From Myxococcales bacterium (lineage in GTDB: Bacteria; Myxococcota_A; Polyangia; Polyangiales; Ga0077539): a stretch of DNA of 38,332 nucleotides. Under the pieces are notes generated by a model. It did not search any database, was not told where the DNA came from, and saw nothing but the letters and a program-made list of their open reading frames with translations. The stretch lies in NCBI GenBank assembly GCA_030652255.1, contig JAUSAZ010000229.1, forward strand, positions 1-38,332, read 5' to 3'. A program made the position numbers and the translations under genes. This document shows, piece after piece, positions 7,037-17,807 of this stretch (position 1 is its first letter; every line of letters starts with the position of its first letter).

Positions 7037-8629
7037 GTGCTGCGGTTGTTCTTGCGGGAGGCGTTGATCACCCTCGCCTCACTGTTGGTGGTGTCCGCCG
7101 TGGCGTTCGCGCTGCTCGACCGGCTGGGGGACCGCGACTGGCAGAACACCGCCATCTACGCCCACCTCTTCGGCTTCACCCGCGACCACGCGGTCGGCGC
7201 CGACCTGCCCCTCTTCTGGAACCCCACCGTGCTCGACGCCGAGCGCCGCACGGTCGCCGACCTCGACCAGCTCGGCTCGCCCGGCACCCGCGCCGCGGCG
7301 CGCGCGCGCCTCGACCGCCGCGGGTCGGCGGGGCTCCCGACCATCCTCGCGGGCCTCGACCGGCTGAGCCCCGCGGCGCGGCGCGAGGCCCTCTCGCTCA
7401 TCGCCACCTGGTCGCAGTCGCTCACCGGCGCCGAGCGAGCGCCCGACCCCCTCGCGGGCGACCCCGAGGAGCAGGCCCGGATGTGGTGGGGTCGCTTCCA
7501 GGCCTCTCGCGGGCTCGACTTCCGGCTGAGCTACGCCGCCCGCCAGGCGCAGCGCGTCGGCGCCCGCGACCGCACCAACGCGTACGGCCGCCTGCTCCAG
7601 CTCGGCACCTTCGCGCTCCCTGGCATCCAGAACGTGCTCGCCACCACCGTCGACCGCGGCGAGAGCGCCCGGCTCTCGGGCCTGCTGGCGACCCTCACGG
7701 GACTCCCGGTGCGCGCCGAGCCCGGGTCGGCGCCCGGCGAGGTGCTCCGCGTCACCGCAGCCTGGCAGGCCTTCTGGTTCGCCGAGCGCCTGGAGTTCGA
7801 GACGCTCACCGAGGAGCGCCGCGCGACCGCCCGCTTCTTCGAGACCCGCTACGGCCGCTGGGTGGAGCGCGCCATGCGCGGCCGCCTCGGGTTCAGCCGC
7901 GTCACCCGCCGCCCCGTGGCGATCGAGCTGCGCTGGCGCCTCCCGTCGAGCACCCTCTCGTCGGGCCTCGGCGGCCTCGTCGGCACCGCCATCGCCATCG
8001 CCTTCGGCGGCGGCCCCGCGCTGCGCCGCCGGCGCCTGCGGCCGAAGCTGCTCGACCTCGCGGGCGCCCTCGCGCCGGGCCTCGCGGCCTTCACCACCGG
8101 CTGGCTGCTGCTGCTCCGCCTCTGCTCGCCCACCGCGACGCTCCGGGGCGACCTCGCGCTCGTGCTCGCACAGGGCCAGTGGGCGCGGGTGCTCGTCGGC
8201 GCGGCGATCATCGCGGCGGGCGTGGCCTGGTATCTCCAGCGCCAGAAGGCCGCGAGCGCCATCCAACTGGTGCGCCTGGAGGCCGAGAGCTGGGTGGCCG
8301 AGCGCCTGCGGCCCGGGGTGCGCGAGGTGCTCCGCCACGGGGCGCGCATCGGGGTCGCGTCGCTCCTGGCCCCGCTGGGCTTCGCGGGCCCGGTGGTGCT
8401 GCTGGCCTCGCTGCTGGTGGAGCTCCCGCTGGGCCTCCGGGGCATGGGGCAGCTCACCGTGCGCGCGCTGATCGCGCGCGACGCGCCGTGGCTGATGGCG
8501 GCGGTGCTGACCACCGTGCCGCTGCTGCTGGGGCGCCGGTGGGCGCGCGGTCTGCTGGTGAAGGTGCTCGACATGCCCGCGTCGCCGCCGCCCCGCGTCA
8601 GCGTGACCACATTGGACTCGACCGCCTGA
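7037..8629 (+). CDS. DppB/OppB-like ABC transporter permease with large periplasmic insertion
   Basis: 530 residues. TM1 is at 8-28 (ALITLASLLVVSAVAFALL). A long, mainly helical soluble stretch follows (about 30-275). Then comes the segment typical of peptide-family permeases just before TM2 (YGRWVERAMRGRLGFSRVTRRPVA, then RWRLPSSTLSSGLGGLVG) and further hydrophobic segments near 340-360, 372-395, 430-455 and 475-492. The stretch WVAERLRPGVREVLRHGARI...LLAPLGF lines up with the cytoplasmic EAA loop that docks the ATPase, and LPLGLRGMGQLTVRALIARDAPWL with the conserved end of DppB. Usual DppB proteins are about 310-340 residues, so roughly 200 residues are extra, all between TM1 and TM2. No second permease, ATPase or binding protein is nearby. 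GTG start. Family call moderate; substrate unknown. Confidence 0.65.
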   Translation: MLRLFLREALITLASLLVVSAVAFALLDRLGDRDWQNTAIYAHLFGFTRDHAVGADLPLFWNPTVLDAERRTVADLDQLGSPGTRAAARARLDRRGSAGLPTILAGLDRLSPAARREALSLIATWSQSLTGAERAPDPLAGDPEEQARMWWGRFQASRGLDFRLSYAARQAQRVGARDRTNAYGRLLQLGTFALPGIQNVLATTVDRGESARLSGLLATLTGLPVRAEPGSAPGEVLRVTAAWQAFWFAERLEFETLTEERRATARFFETRYGRWVERAMRGRLGFSRVTRRPVAIELRWRLPSSTLSSGLGGLVGTAIAIAFGGGPALRRRRLRPKLLDLAGALAPGLAAFTTGWLLLLRLCSPTATLRGDLALVLAQGQWARVLVGAAIIAAGVAWYLQRQKAASAIQLVRLEAESWVAERLRPGVREVLRHGARIGVASLLAPLGFAGPVVLLASLLVELPLGLRGMGQLTVRALIARDAPWLMAAVLTTVPLLLGRRWARGLLVKVLDMPASPPPRVSVTTLDSTA

Positions 8630-8640
8630 TCTGGCATACC
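8612..8640 (+). promoter_or_regulatory. Candidate sigma-70-type promoter for the LTD lipoprotein
   Basis: TTGGAC (8612-8617), a 17-nt spacer and CATACC (8635-8640), the last part running past the permease stop. Transcription would start near 8647, leaving a leader of about 26 nt that includes AAGAAAGGA before ATG 8673. The -10 match is weak. Confidence 0.3.
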
Positions 8641-8672
8641 GCTGGCGCTCAAGAAAGGACTTCGACTACCCA

Positions 8673-10001
8673 ATGCTCAAGCACTCCCGCCTCCTCGTCG
8701 TCGGTCTGCTCCTCGTCGGCTGTAACGACGACCCCACCAACGTGGGCACCGTGCCCGACGACGCGTCGATGACCGACCTCGGCGCGGTCGACCGCCCCGT
8801 CGCCACCGACAACGGCGCGGTCGATCGCCCGGTGGCCACGGACAACCCCGTCGCCACCGACACTCCCGTCGCCACCGACACCCCCGTCGCCACCGACACC
8901 CCGCAGGTCACGGACAACGGTGTCGTCGACGCGGGCCCCGCCGACGCGGGCTTCGATGCTGGCGCTATCGACGCGGGCTCCGTGGACGCGGGCCCGGCCG
9001 ACGTTGGCTCCCAGGACGCGGGCCCGGCGGACACCGGCCCGGCCGACACCGGCCCCACGGACGCGGGCGCGACGGACTCCGGCCCCACGGACGCGGGCAT
9101 GGTGTGCACCCCGGGCACCGAGACCTGCAACGGCATGGACGACGACTGCGACGGCCTCATCGACGAGTCGGGCTGCGGCACGCACCTGCTGATCACCGAG
9201 GTGGTGGTCGACGCGACCGACGGCGAGTTCATCGAGATCCACAACCCGACCGCGTCCGCGATCGACCTCTCCAACGTCTACGTCAGCGACCTGCACGACT
9301 ACGCCTGCTACCTCGGTCGGGCGTGCACCATCGCCGGGCGCACCGCGGCCTCGCTGGGCAACTCGGACTTCGTTGCGCGCTTCCCCGCGGGCGCCTCGCT
9401 CGCCCCCGGCCAGTACGCGACGCTGGCGCTCACCCGCAACTTCACCGCGTTCAACAGCGTCGCCGGCGTCTGCCCGACCTACTACCTCCCGCTCGTGACC
9501 AGCGACGCGGGCGTCAACCTCGCGCCCTGCATCGGGTCGCTCCCGATGCGCCCGACGGCTCACTCGTCGAACTCCATCGGCACGAGCGCGGGCCTCACCA
9601 ACGGCCAGGAGCCGATCGTGCTCTTCCAGTGGGACGGCACCGCCCCGCTCGTCACCGACCTCGACTACGTCTTCTGGGGAACGCCCAGCGGCAGCAACCT
9701 CCAGGTCGACAAGTCCGGCACCTCCATCACCCCGACCGGCGGCACGGCGACGACCTACCTCGCCGACACGCCCGTCGCGATGCAGCAGCGCGCCCCGGTG
9801 CCCGGCGACAACGCCGCCCTCGTGCGCTGCAACTACGCCGAAGGGGCCGAGCGCCGCACCGGCGGCAACGGCCTCGGCGGGCACGACGAGACCAGCGAGC
9901 CCCTCACCAGCACGTGGCGCACGACCACCCCGGTCACCGCCTCGGACGCCGGGATGCTCCGCCTCAACGCCACCCCTGGCGCGGTCAACGACTGCCGCTG
10001 A
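8673..10001 (+). CDS. Lipoprotein with Thr/Asp and Asp/Ala/Gly repeat stalk, MopE motif and lamin-tail domain
   Basis: 442 residues. The signal peptide ends in a lipobox (LLLVGC, acylated C17). Residues about 40-148 are low-complexity stalk: units of PVATDT/PVATDN, then DAGPAD-type units. A MopE-like motif, CNGMDDDCDGLIDE, starts at C152; in MopE-family proteins such motifs are associated with metal binding or surface display. From about 170 a lamin-tail (LTD)-like domain begins (THLLITEVVVDATDGEFIEIHNPTAS), found in many exported bacterial proteins, often with nuclease or adhesion partners. The rest is a Cys-containing extracellular beta-rich region. An AAGGA-type ribosome site lies 13 nt before the ATG. 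Predicted location is the outer membrane, facing periplasm or surface. Precise function not known. Confidence 0.75.
   Translation: MLKHSRLLVVGLLLVGCNDDPTNVGTVPDDASMTDLGAVDRPVATDNGAVDRPVATDNPVATDTPVATDTPVATDTPQVTDNGVVDAGPADAGFDAGAIDAGSVDAGPADVGSQDAGPADTGPADTGPTDAGATDSGPTDAGMVCTPGTETCNGMDDDCDGLIDESGCGTHLLITEVVVDATDGEFIEIHNPTASAIDLSNVYVSDLHDYACYLGRACTIAGRTAASLGNSDFVARFPAGASLAPGQYATLALTRNFTAFNSVAGVCPTYYLPLVTSDAGVNLAPCIGSLPMRPTAHSSNSIGTSAGLTNGQEPIVLFQWDGTAPLVTDLDYVFWGTPSGSNLQVDKSGTSITPTGGTATTYLADTPVAMQQRAPVPGDNAALVRCNYAEGAERRTGGNGLGGHDETSEPLTSTWRTTTPVTASDAGMLRLNATPGAVNDCR
8797..9102 (+). repeat. In-frame low-complexity repeat encoding the lipoprotein stalk
   Basis: Tandem 18-base units (GTCGCCACCGACAC with CCC) encode PVATDT, followed by 9- to 15-base GACGCGGGC-type units encoding DAG/ADAG/ADTG. 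Unit number is probably variable between strains because the copies are nearly identical. Confidence 0.7.
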
Positions 10002-10014
10002 CCGCCCCCCTGCG

Positions 10015-10716
10015 ATGACCCCTCCGCGCTGGATCCTCCTCGCGCTCTGCGCCCTCGTCCCCGCCATCTCATGGCGGCTCGGCGGCGCGTCGCTCTGGTA
10101 CGCCCTCGTGCTCGGGTACGGCGCGGCCGCGGCCCTCGCCGCGTGGGCCCTCGCCCAGGATGACCAGCTCAAGGCCGCGCTCAAGCCCCGCGCGGGCGAC
10201 CCCTCCCTCGGGCTCCTCCCCGCGCTGGTGCTCTTCGGGCTCGTGTACTTCTTCGTGACCCGCGCGCTCGCGCCCCTCCCCGAGCTCCGCGCGTATACGC
10301 TCGACGGCGCCTGGGTCGGGCGCGCGAACGCCCACGGGCTCCAGGGCGCCGCCGAGTGGCTGCGCACCCACGCGCTCGCTGCCATGGGCCGCGCGGCGGC
10401 GATACAGGGCAGCGCCCGCGTCGCCTTCGTGCTCGCCATCGCCGCGCTCGAGGAGCTCGCCTGGCGCGGCGGCGTGCAGCAGGGCCTCTCCGAGCGCTTC
10501 GGCTCCACCCGCGGCTGGCTGCTCGCGTCGGGCCTCTACGCCCTCGCGCAGCTCGGCACGCTCAACCCCGCGCCCGCGCTGCTCGCCCTCCCCTGCGGCC
10601 TGCTCTGGGGGGCGATGTACCGCTACCGCGGCGGGCTGGCGCCGTCGATCCTGTCGCACGCCATCTTCAGCTGGGCCCTCGTCGCCCACAACAACAGCCC
10701 CTTCATCCTGCGCTGA
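10015..10716 (+). CDS. CPBP/Abi-family intramembrane protease-like protein
   Basis: 233 residues with five to seven hydrophobic segments. The first CPBP motif is clear (EELAWRGGVQQGL, E-E-x3-R form) and the third is recognisable in the last helix (GLAPSILSHAIFSWAL, with His). The second motif, normally F/Y-x3-H, reads YALAQL, so the metal-ligand His appears replaced by Gln. CPBP proteins related to Rce1 cleave within or near membranes, for example in CAAX-like processing or bacteriocin self-protection. This copy may be inactive or have shifted ligands. It starts 13 nt after the LTD lipoprotein stop and is probably cotranscribed. Ends 23 nt before the VWA lipoprotein. Family call good; activity doubtful. 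Confidence 0.72.
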   Translation: MTPPRWILLALCALVPAISWRLGGASLWYALVLGYGAAAALAAWALAQDDQLKAALKPRAGDPSLGLLPALVLFGLVYFFVTRALAPLPELRAYTLDGAWVGRANAHGLQGAAEWLRTHALAAMGRAAAIQGSARVAFVLAIAALEELAWRGGVQQGLSERFGSTRGWLLASGLYALAQLGTLNPAPALLALPCGLLWGAMYRYRGGLAPSILSHAIFSWALVAHNNSPFILR

Positions 10717-10727
10717 CCCGACGGCGC

Positions 10728-10733
10728 TATCAT
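10728..10733 (+). promoter_or_regulatory. Candidate -10 element (TATCAT) for a leaderless start
   Basis: TATCAT sits 6 nt before ATG 10740, the distance at which transcription normally begins at the start codon. No -35 match is seen, and no Shine-Dalgarno sequence precedes this ATG, which fits a leaderless mRNA. Inference. Confidence 0.3.
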
Positions 10734-10739
10734 CGCCCG

Positions 10740-11885
10740 ATGGTGCGCGCCCGTCCCTCCCGCGTCGCCCGGCTCGCGCTGGCGGCGACCGTGACCGTCG
10801 CCTGCTCCGGCGGGACACGGCCGCCCCCGCTCGGGGGCATCACCTTCGACGGCGGTGCCGACGACTCGCTCGTGGTTGTGGTGCGGGACGCGATCCCGCT
10901 GCGCGAGATGCCCTCCTGCGGCGGCACGGCGGTGTCGCTCACCCGCCGCCGGGCGAGCGCCATCCTCGTCATCGACCGCTCCGGCAGCATGAACGAGAAC
11001 ACCCTCGACGGCGTGCGCAAGTGGACCGCCCTGCTCGCCGCCCTCGGCGGCGCCCTGCCCCGCATCGAGCACAACGTCTCGCTCGGCCTGGTGACCTTCC
11101 CGCAGCCCGTCGCGCCGGGCGTGCCCCGCAGCGCGGCCACGGTCTGCGCGCTGCGCCCGGGCCTCGACCTCGAGCCGCGCCTCGGGGCGGCGGGCGCCAT
11201 CATGTCCCGCCTGCGCGCGGGCCTCCCCGACGGGCCGACGCCCACCGCGGGCGCCGAGGAGGTCGCGGGGCGGTGGTTCGTCAACGAGCCCGACCGCGAG
11301 GGCGGGCGGTACATCATCCTCGCGACGGACGGCGCGCCCAACTGCAACACCGCGCTCGACCCGCTCTCCTGCCGCTGCACCGCCGGCCCGGCGTCGTGCG
11401 ACCCCGCGATGAACACCTTCGCCGCCATCAACTGCCTCGACGACGCGCGCGCCACCGAGGCCATCCGGCTGTTTCGCCAGCAGGAGATCTTCACCTACGT
11501 GGTCGGGCTCAACGGCGCCGAGGCCTACGCCCCGGTGCTCGACGCGATGGCCGACGAGGGCGGCCGCGCGCGCGCCGCGTCCCCGCGCTTCTACCCCGCC
11601 AACACGGCCGACGAGCTCGTGCGCGAGCTCACCGCCATCACCTCGGGCATCGCCGACTGCCGCTTCGCCCTCGACGCGCCGCCGCCCGACCCGACGCTGG
11701 TCGACCTGCGGCTCGACGGCGCGAGCCTCATCCACGACCCGGGGCACCGCGACGGCTGGGACTGGTCCGACGACGCCCGCCGGGAGATCCGCTTTCACGG
11801 GCCGACCTGCGAGCGGGTGAGCGCGGCCACCGGCGGCTCGCGTCTCGTGGCGGCCTTCGGCTGCCCGGCGCCCGCCCCGCCGTGA
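10740..11885 (+). CDS. VWA-domain lipoprotein
   Basis: 381 residues. The frame is open well upstream, but ATG 10740 is chosen because it yields a lipoprotein signal (MVRARPSRVARLALAATVTVAC, acylated C22). A von Willebrand factor A domain begins near residue 73 (ASAILVIDRSGSMN) with a perfect MIDAS start: D79, S81, S83. Further VWA strands are visible (SLGLVTFPQP; YIILATDGAPNCNT; FTYVVGLNGAEAY). Several Cys pairs inside the domain (CNTALDPLSCRCTAGPASC) suggest disulfides in the envelope. The last 75 residues are a small C-terminal region (CRFALDAPPPDPTLVDLRLDG). VWA lipoproteins of this kind are frequent in myxobacteria and are thought to bind proteins or metals at the surface. Partner unknown. 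Confidence 0.85.
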   Translation: MVRARPSRVARLALAATVTVACSGGTRPPPLGGITFDGGADDSLVVVVRDAIPLREMPSCGGTAVSLTRRRASAILVIDRSGSMNENTLDGVRKWTALLAALGGALPRIEHNVSLGLVTFPQPVAPGVPRSAATVCALRPGLDLEPRLGAAGAIMSRLRAGLPDGPTPTAGAEEVAGRWFVNEPDREGGRYIILATDGAPNCNTALDPLSCRCTAGPASCDPAMNTFAAINCLDDARATEAIRLFRQQEIFTYVVGLNGAEAYAPVLDAMADEGGRARAASPRFYPANTADELVRELTAITSGIADCRFALDAPPPDPTLVDLRLDGASLIHDPGHRDGWDWSDDARREIRFHGPTCERVSAATGGSRLVAAFGCPAPAPP

Positions 11886-11928
11886 GGGTGACCACGGCGG
11901 GCGGCGCTTCGACCCCGACCCCTGGGCG

Positions 11929-12447
11929 TCAGTTGATGGCGACGGCGAAGTTGCGGCTCTCGGGCACGCAGTTCTCCGCCGAGCACACCGCGAAGCGCAT
12001 GCGGCCGAGCACCACCGTGCGGGCGCCCGCGCGCGTGACCGGCACCGTGAAGCGCGCCACGGCCTGGGTGTACTCCGCGGCGTCGGCGCGGCGCAGCGAG
12101 GGCTTCTCCGTCGCGCCGTCGCGCACGTCGAGCTCGAGCACCACGGGGTACTGCTCGTTGACGTGGAAGTGACCCGCGCCGCGCAGCTCGACCGCGAGGC
12201 TGGCCGGGGCCGCGGGGGTGGCGCCCGCGGTGAGCGCCGCGGTGAGCACGAAGCTGGGCTCGCTGATTTCCGCGCGCGGCCCGCTGGCCTCGGCGGAGGG
12301 CGCGGCGACCGCGGGCGTCGGGGGGACGGGCGGGTTCACCGGCGGCGCCACCGCCGGGGGCTCCGGGGTGACCGACGGCGACGGCGCGCGCTCGCAGCCC
12401 AGCGACAACAGCAACCCGAGACAAGCAGCGACCCGATCGATTCGCAT
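11929..12447 (-). CDS. Small lipoprotein with DsbD-alpha-like C-terminus
   Basis: 172 residues. Signal peptide with lipobox LLSLGC (C18), then a Pro/Ala/Val-rich linker (20-55), then a beta-rich domain (70-172). Its end, FAVCSAENCVPESRNFAVAIN, has a Cys pair (C155, C160) placed as in N-terminal DsbD-type domains, where a CxxxxxC pair relays electrons to periplasmic thiols. The preceding HFHVNEQYPVVLELDV is compatible with that immunoglobulin-like fold. No membrane or thioredoxin domain is attached. A strong AGGAG ribosome site precedes the ATG. Divergent from the kinase operon and convergent with the VWA lipoprotein (43-nt gap). Structural analogy is tentative. Confidence 0.6.
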   Translation of the reverse strand: MRIDRVAACLGLLLSLGCERAPSPSVTPEPPAVAPPVNPPVPPTPAVAAPSAEASGPRAEISEPSFVLTAALTAGATPAAPASLAVELRGAGHFHVNEQYPVVLELDVRDGATEKPSLRRADAAEYTQAVARFTVPVTRAGARTVVLGRMRFAVCSAENCVPESRNFAVAIN

Positions 12448-12577
12448 GGTGAGCTCCTACTACCTCCTGGCGACGCCGGGCGGGTGGTAGCACGCGGCGC
12501 GGAGGGCCTCCAACGGTCGGGCGCCCGCACGATCTCCCTTCCACCGGGCGGAGGCCCCGCGGTAACGCTTGCGCGCG

Positions 12578-13155
12578 ATGCCCCGCCGACCCACCACCGC
12601 GCTGCTGCTGTTCGCCGCCGGGGCGACCGGGTGCGCCGCCGCGCCCCGCTGCGCGACCGCCCCCGCGGGCGCCGTGGTGCGCTGGGCCGACCTCTCCCTC
12701 GACCCGGCGGCGCGCATCAACGTCGTGCCCGTGCTGGCGCAGGCCCCGGCGGGCTTCGACCCCTCGGCGGAGACGGTGCACCTGCGCTTCGACGGCGCGG
12801 CGCTCGGCGAGGCCCCGGTGGTCGACCGCGCGGCGCTGGTGCTCGTGCCCGCCCCCGGCGCCCGGCCCGAGCGCTGCGCCCTGCTGCGCGTGCGCGCCGT
12901 CGACGAGCCCTGGACCGTCGCCGCCGTGAACCGTGGCGACACCCCCGCGCTGGGGCTCGCCGCCGCGGCGGAGGTCACCCTCCCCCCGCAGCGGGTGCCC
13001 GTGCGGGTGGATGTGACGGCCCTGGTGCGCGCGCTCGGGGCCGAGGGCTTGACCCGGCGCGGCCTCGCCGTGACCGCGACGGAGGGTGGAGCCACCTTCC
13101 AGGGTTCGGGTACCCTCTCGCCCGCGGAGCGTCCCCGCCTCGAGGTGTTGCTGCG

Positions 13156-13159
<4 letters not shown>
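12578..13159 (+). CDS. Lipoprotein with DNRLRE-like domain
   Basis: 193 residues from ATG 12578; a TTG nine bases earlier is less likely. Lipobox FAAGATGC gives acylated C19. The mature part resembles a DNRLRE-type beta-sandwich: VRWADLSLDPAARINVVPVLAQ at the start, strands carrying matched variables in the middle, and the diagnostic end VRVDVTALVRALGAEGLTRRGLAV ... ERPRLEVLLR. Such domains occur in secreted carbohydrate- or surface-associated proteins. The TGA stop overlaps the ATG of the Ser/Thr kinase (ATGA), making it the first gene of a three-gene translationally coupled operon. It may report on or be controlled by the kinase. Function otherwise unknown. Confidence 0.65.
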
Positions 13160-14343
<1,184 letters not shown>

Positions 14344-15178
14344 GAGGCGCCCTCCTCGCCGCCCTTGCCCTGCTGGGCTGCGCCTCCCGCGCGCCCCGCC
14401 CCCGCGCGCTCGCCGCGCCCGTCGACGCGGCCGCCCCGCTCACCACCGCCGCCCCCGGGCCCGACGCCTGCGGCTCCACCCGCCCCGACGCGGTGTGCCT
14501 CCCCGCGGGCCTCTCGCTGCTCGGCGCCGAGACCACCGAAGACCACTTCGAGCTGCGCCCCGCCCGCGCCGCGCGCCTCCGTGCCTTCTCCCTCGACCGC
14601 GCGGAGGTCTCCGGCGCCCGCTACCGCGAGTGCGTCGCCGCGGGCCGCTGCGGCCCGATGCGCTGCGACGCCGACGTGCCCGCCGCCGCCCCCGCCCGCT
14701 GCCTCGCCTGGGCCGACGCCCGCGCCTACTGCGCCTTCCGCGGCGGGCGCCTCCCCTCCGAGGCCGAGTGGCAGCGCGCCGCGGCCGGCCCGATCGACGT
14801 GAGCCGCCCGTACCCCTACGGCGCCACCGCCGCCGCGGCCGACGCCGCCGTCGACGATCTTACCCCGGAGGGTATTCGTGACCTCGCCGGCTCGGTGGCC
14901 GAGTGGGTCGACGACCCGGGCAACTTCTACCCCGCGCTCCCCGAGCTCCCGCGCCTCGACGCCGCCGTCGACGCCGCCGTCGACGCCTCCCTCGCCGAGC
15001 TCCCGCCGCGCACCGACGCGGGGCTCTTCATCTACGACGACCCGCGCGGCGCCCAGCGCGGCCCGTGGCGCGTCGTGCGGGGCGGCGACGCCCGGCTCCC
15101 GTGGGGGCAGTGCACCAGCGCGCTCCGGCGGATGCGCCTGCCCACCGAGGCGCCGCCCTGGGTGGGCGTGCGCTGCGC

Positions 15179-16576
<1,398 letters not shown>

Positions 16577-16629
16577 CACCGCGCGGAGTGTACCCCGGCG
16601 CGCCGAGGGACTAAGGTCAACCGCTCGCC

Positions 16630-16869
16630 ATGAGTGACGCCCCGGAGCCCACCGACGACCTGCCCGTTGCCGCCAGCGGCGCCGTCGACGAGTCCACCCT
16701 CCTGCCCGTCGAGCGCGACCGGCGCTTCGTCGTCCGACTCGTGCTGATGCTCCTGGTGGGCCTCATCGGGGGAAGCTTCGTCGCGATGAAGCTGCGCAAC
16801 GAGGCCGGCTCGTGCGGCGCGAAGCTCATGCGCCCCGGCAGCACGGTCATCCCACCGAGGTCCCGGTGA
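16630..16869 (+). CDS. Small single-pass membrane protein
   Basis: 79 residues: an acidic, Pro-containing cytoplasmic N-terminus (1-30), one transmembrane helix (33-53, FVVRLVLMLLVGLIGGSFVAM) preceded by RDRR, and a short tail with one Cys. It looks like a membrane anchor or a regulator. TAAGGT at 16612-16617 could be its -10 box. The stop overlaps the GTG of the next gene (GTGA), so the two proteins are likely made together and may interact. No family recognised. The gene is supported by its coupling, its clear membrane helix and the tight spacing. Confidence 0.65.
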   Translation: MSDAPEPTDDLPVAASGAVDESTLLPVERDRRFVVRLVLMLLVGLIGGSFVAMKLRNEAGSCGAKLMRPGSTVIPPRSR

Positions 16870-17744
16870 GCCCCGCCGAGGCCGAGCACCGCCGGGTGCG
16901 CGCCCACCTCACCGACGCCCTCCGCGCCGTCCGCGCCGCCCCTACCGACGCCCTCACGCCCGACCGCCGCGCCCGCCGCCGCGCGGCCCTCGGCGCCCTC
17001 GCCCGCTACATCGCCGCGGGCCGCTTCCCCCGCAACCGCGTGGCCCCGACCCCGACGCCCGTCTTCGTCGACGCCGACGGCGCCCGCTGCGCCATGGCCG
17101 CGCTCATCGGGTACACCGGCGGCGACGCGCTCGTGCGCCGCATCGCCCGCGAGCACAACCTCGCCTACGTCGAGCAGCTGCGGGGTGACCCCGAGCTCGG
17201 CGCGTGGCTCGACCATCACGGCATCAGCGTCGCCGAGGCCGCCCGCATCCAGCCCGCCTACGGCGCGTACGAGGAGCCCTCGCGGTGGCAGCCGACGGTG
17301 AGCGTCGTCGCCAGCGCGGCCGCCGGCGCCTCGACGGAGTCCGGGCCGCAGCTCGCGCTCGCGCCTGCCGTGCGCCTCGGGGTGCGCCGGGTCAGCCGCG
17401 GCGGCGACGACCACGGCAACTCACGCTACGGCAGCCTCGCGCTCACCGCGGAGTACGCCCGCAGCTTCGTGATAGGCGTCGGCGGCGCCCACCGCGTCGG
17501 GCTGCTGCTCCAGTGGGAGCCCGCGGGCAACAGCAGCGACGCGCAGTGGTACCTGTTGGGAGGTCCCCTCGCGGCGATCGACGACGACGGCGAGCCCGGC
17601 GGGGCGTGGGGCGCGCAGCTCGGCGCGGGGTTCAACTTCCGCACGCGCACGGTGCCGCTGCTCTTCGAGGCGATGTTACAGGGCCTCGGCCGCTCGACGG
17701 GCGCCACGCTACAGGTGGCCGTCAACGCTGGCGTGGTCTGGTAG
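16866..17744 (+). CDS. Uncharacterised protein coupled to the small membrane protein
   Basis: 292 residues. GTG 16866 overlaps the preceding stop; the frame is open a little upstream but that part would lie inside the other gene. The N-terminal half is Arg/Ala-rich helical (AEHRRVRAHLTDALRAVR), followed by PVFVDADGARCAMAALIGYTGGDALVRRIAREHNLAYVEQL...WLDHHGISVAEAARIQPAY. From memory this motif pattern (FVD-x-G-x-x-CA, a WL-x4-G segment, E-x3-IQP) recurs in uncharacterised Bacteroidota and Myxococcota proteins. The C-terminal half (about 155-292) has alternating short strands (SLALTAEYARSFVIGVGGAHRVGLLLQWEP; ATLQVAVNAGVVW) like an outer-membrane barrel or beta-sandwich and ends in an aromatic residue. 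No signal peptide is visible. Function unknown. Confidence 0.6.
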   Translation: MSPAEAEHRRVRAHLTDALRAVRAAPTDALTPDRRARRRAALGALARYIAAGRFPRNRVAPTPTPVFVDADGARCAMAALIGYTGGDALVRRIAREHNLAYVEQLRGDPELGAWLDHHGISVAEAARIQPAYGAYEEPSRWQPTVSVVASAAAGASTESGPQLALAPAVRLGVRRVSRGGDDHGNSRYGSLALTAEYARSFVIGVGGAHRVGLLLQWEPAGNSSDAQWYLLGGPLAAIDDDGEPGGAWGAQLGAGFNFRTRTVPLLFEAMLQGLGRSTGATLQVAVNAGVVW

Positions 17745-17771
17745 CGGCAGGGCGGGCGCTCCGCCGCACGA

Positions 17772-17800
17772 TTGCGGACGCCCCTACGCCGGGCTAGACG
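17772..17800 (+). promoter_or_regulatory. Candidate promoter for the TSP3 lipoprotein gene
   Basis: TTGCGG (17772-17777), 17-nt spacer, TAGACG (17795-17800). Transcription would begin at or next to ATG 17808, giving a leaderless mRNA. This spacing is the reason 17808 was preferred as start over the internal ATG at 17838. Confidence 0.35.
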
Positions 17801-17807
17801 CAGGCAG

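Noticed and set aside
8632..8646. TGGCATACCGCTGGC as a sigma-54 (-24/-12) promoter for the LTD lipoprotein
   Set aside because: The spacing is right but the -12 element reads TGGC rather than TTGC, and the start it implies would remove the ribosome site; the TTGGAC/CATACC pair fits better.
8797..9102. Tandem repeats in the LTD lipoprotein gene as a mobile or CRISPR-like array
   Set aside because: All repeats are in frame, encode low-complexity stalk and have no unique spacers.
10356..10739. A longer N-terminus for the VWA lipoprotein
   Set aside because: It would overlap the CPBP gene in another frame and remove the lipobox; ATG 10740 gives a canonical lipoprotein.
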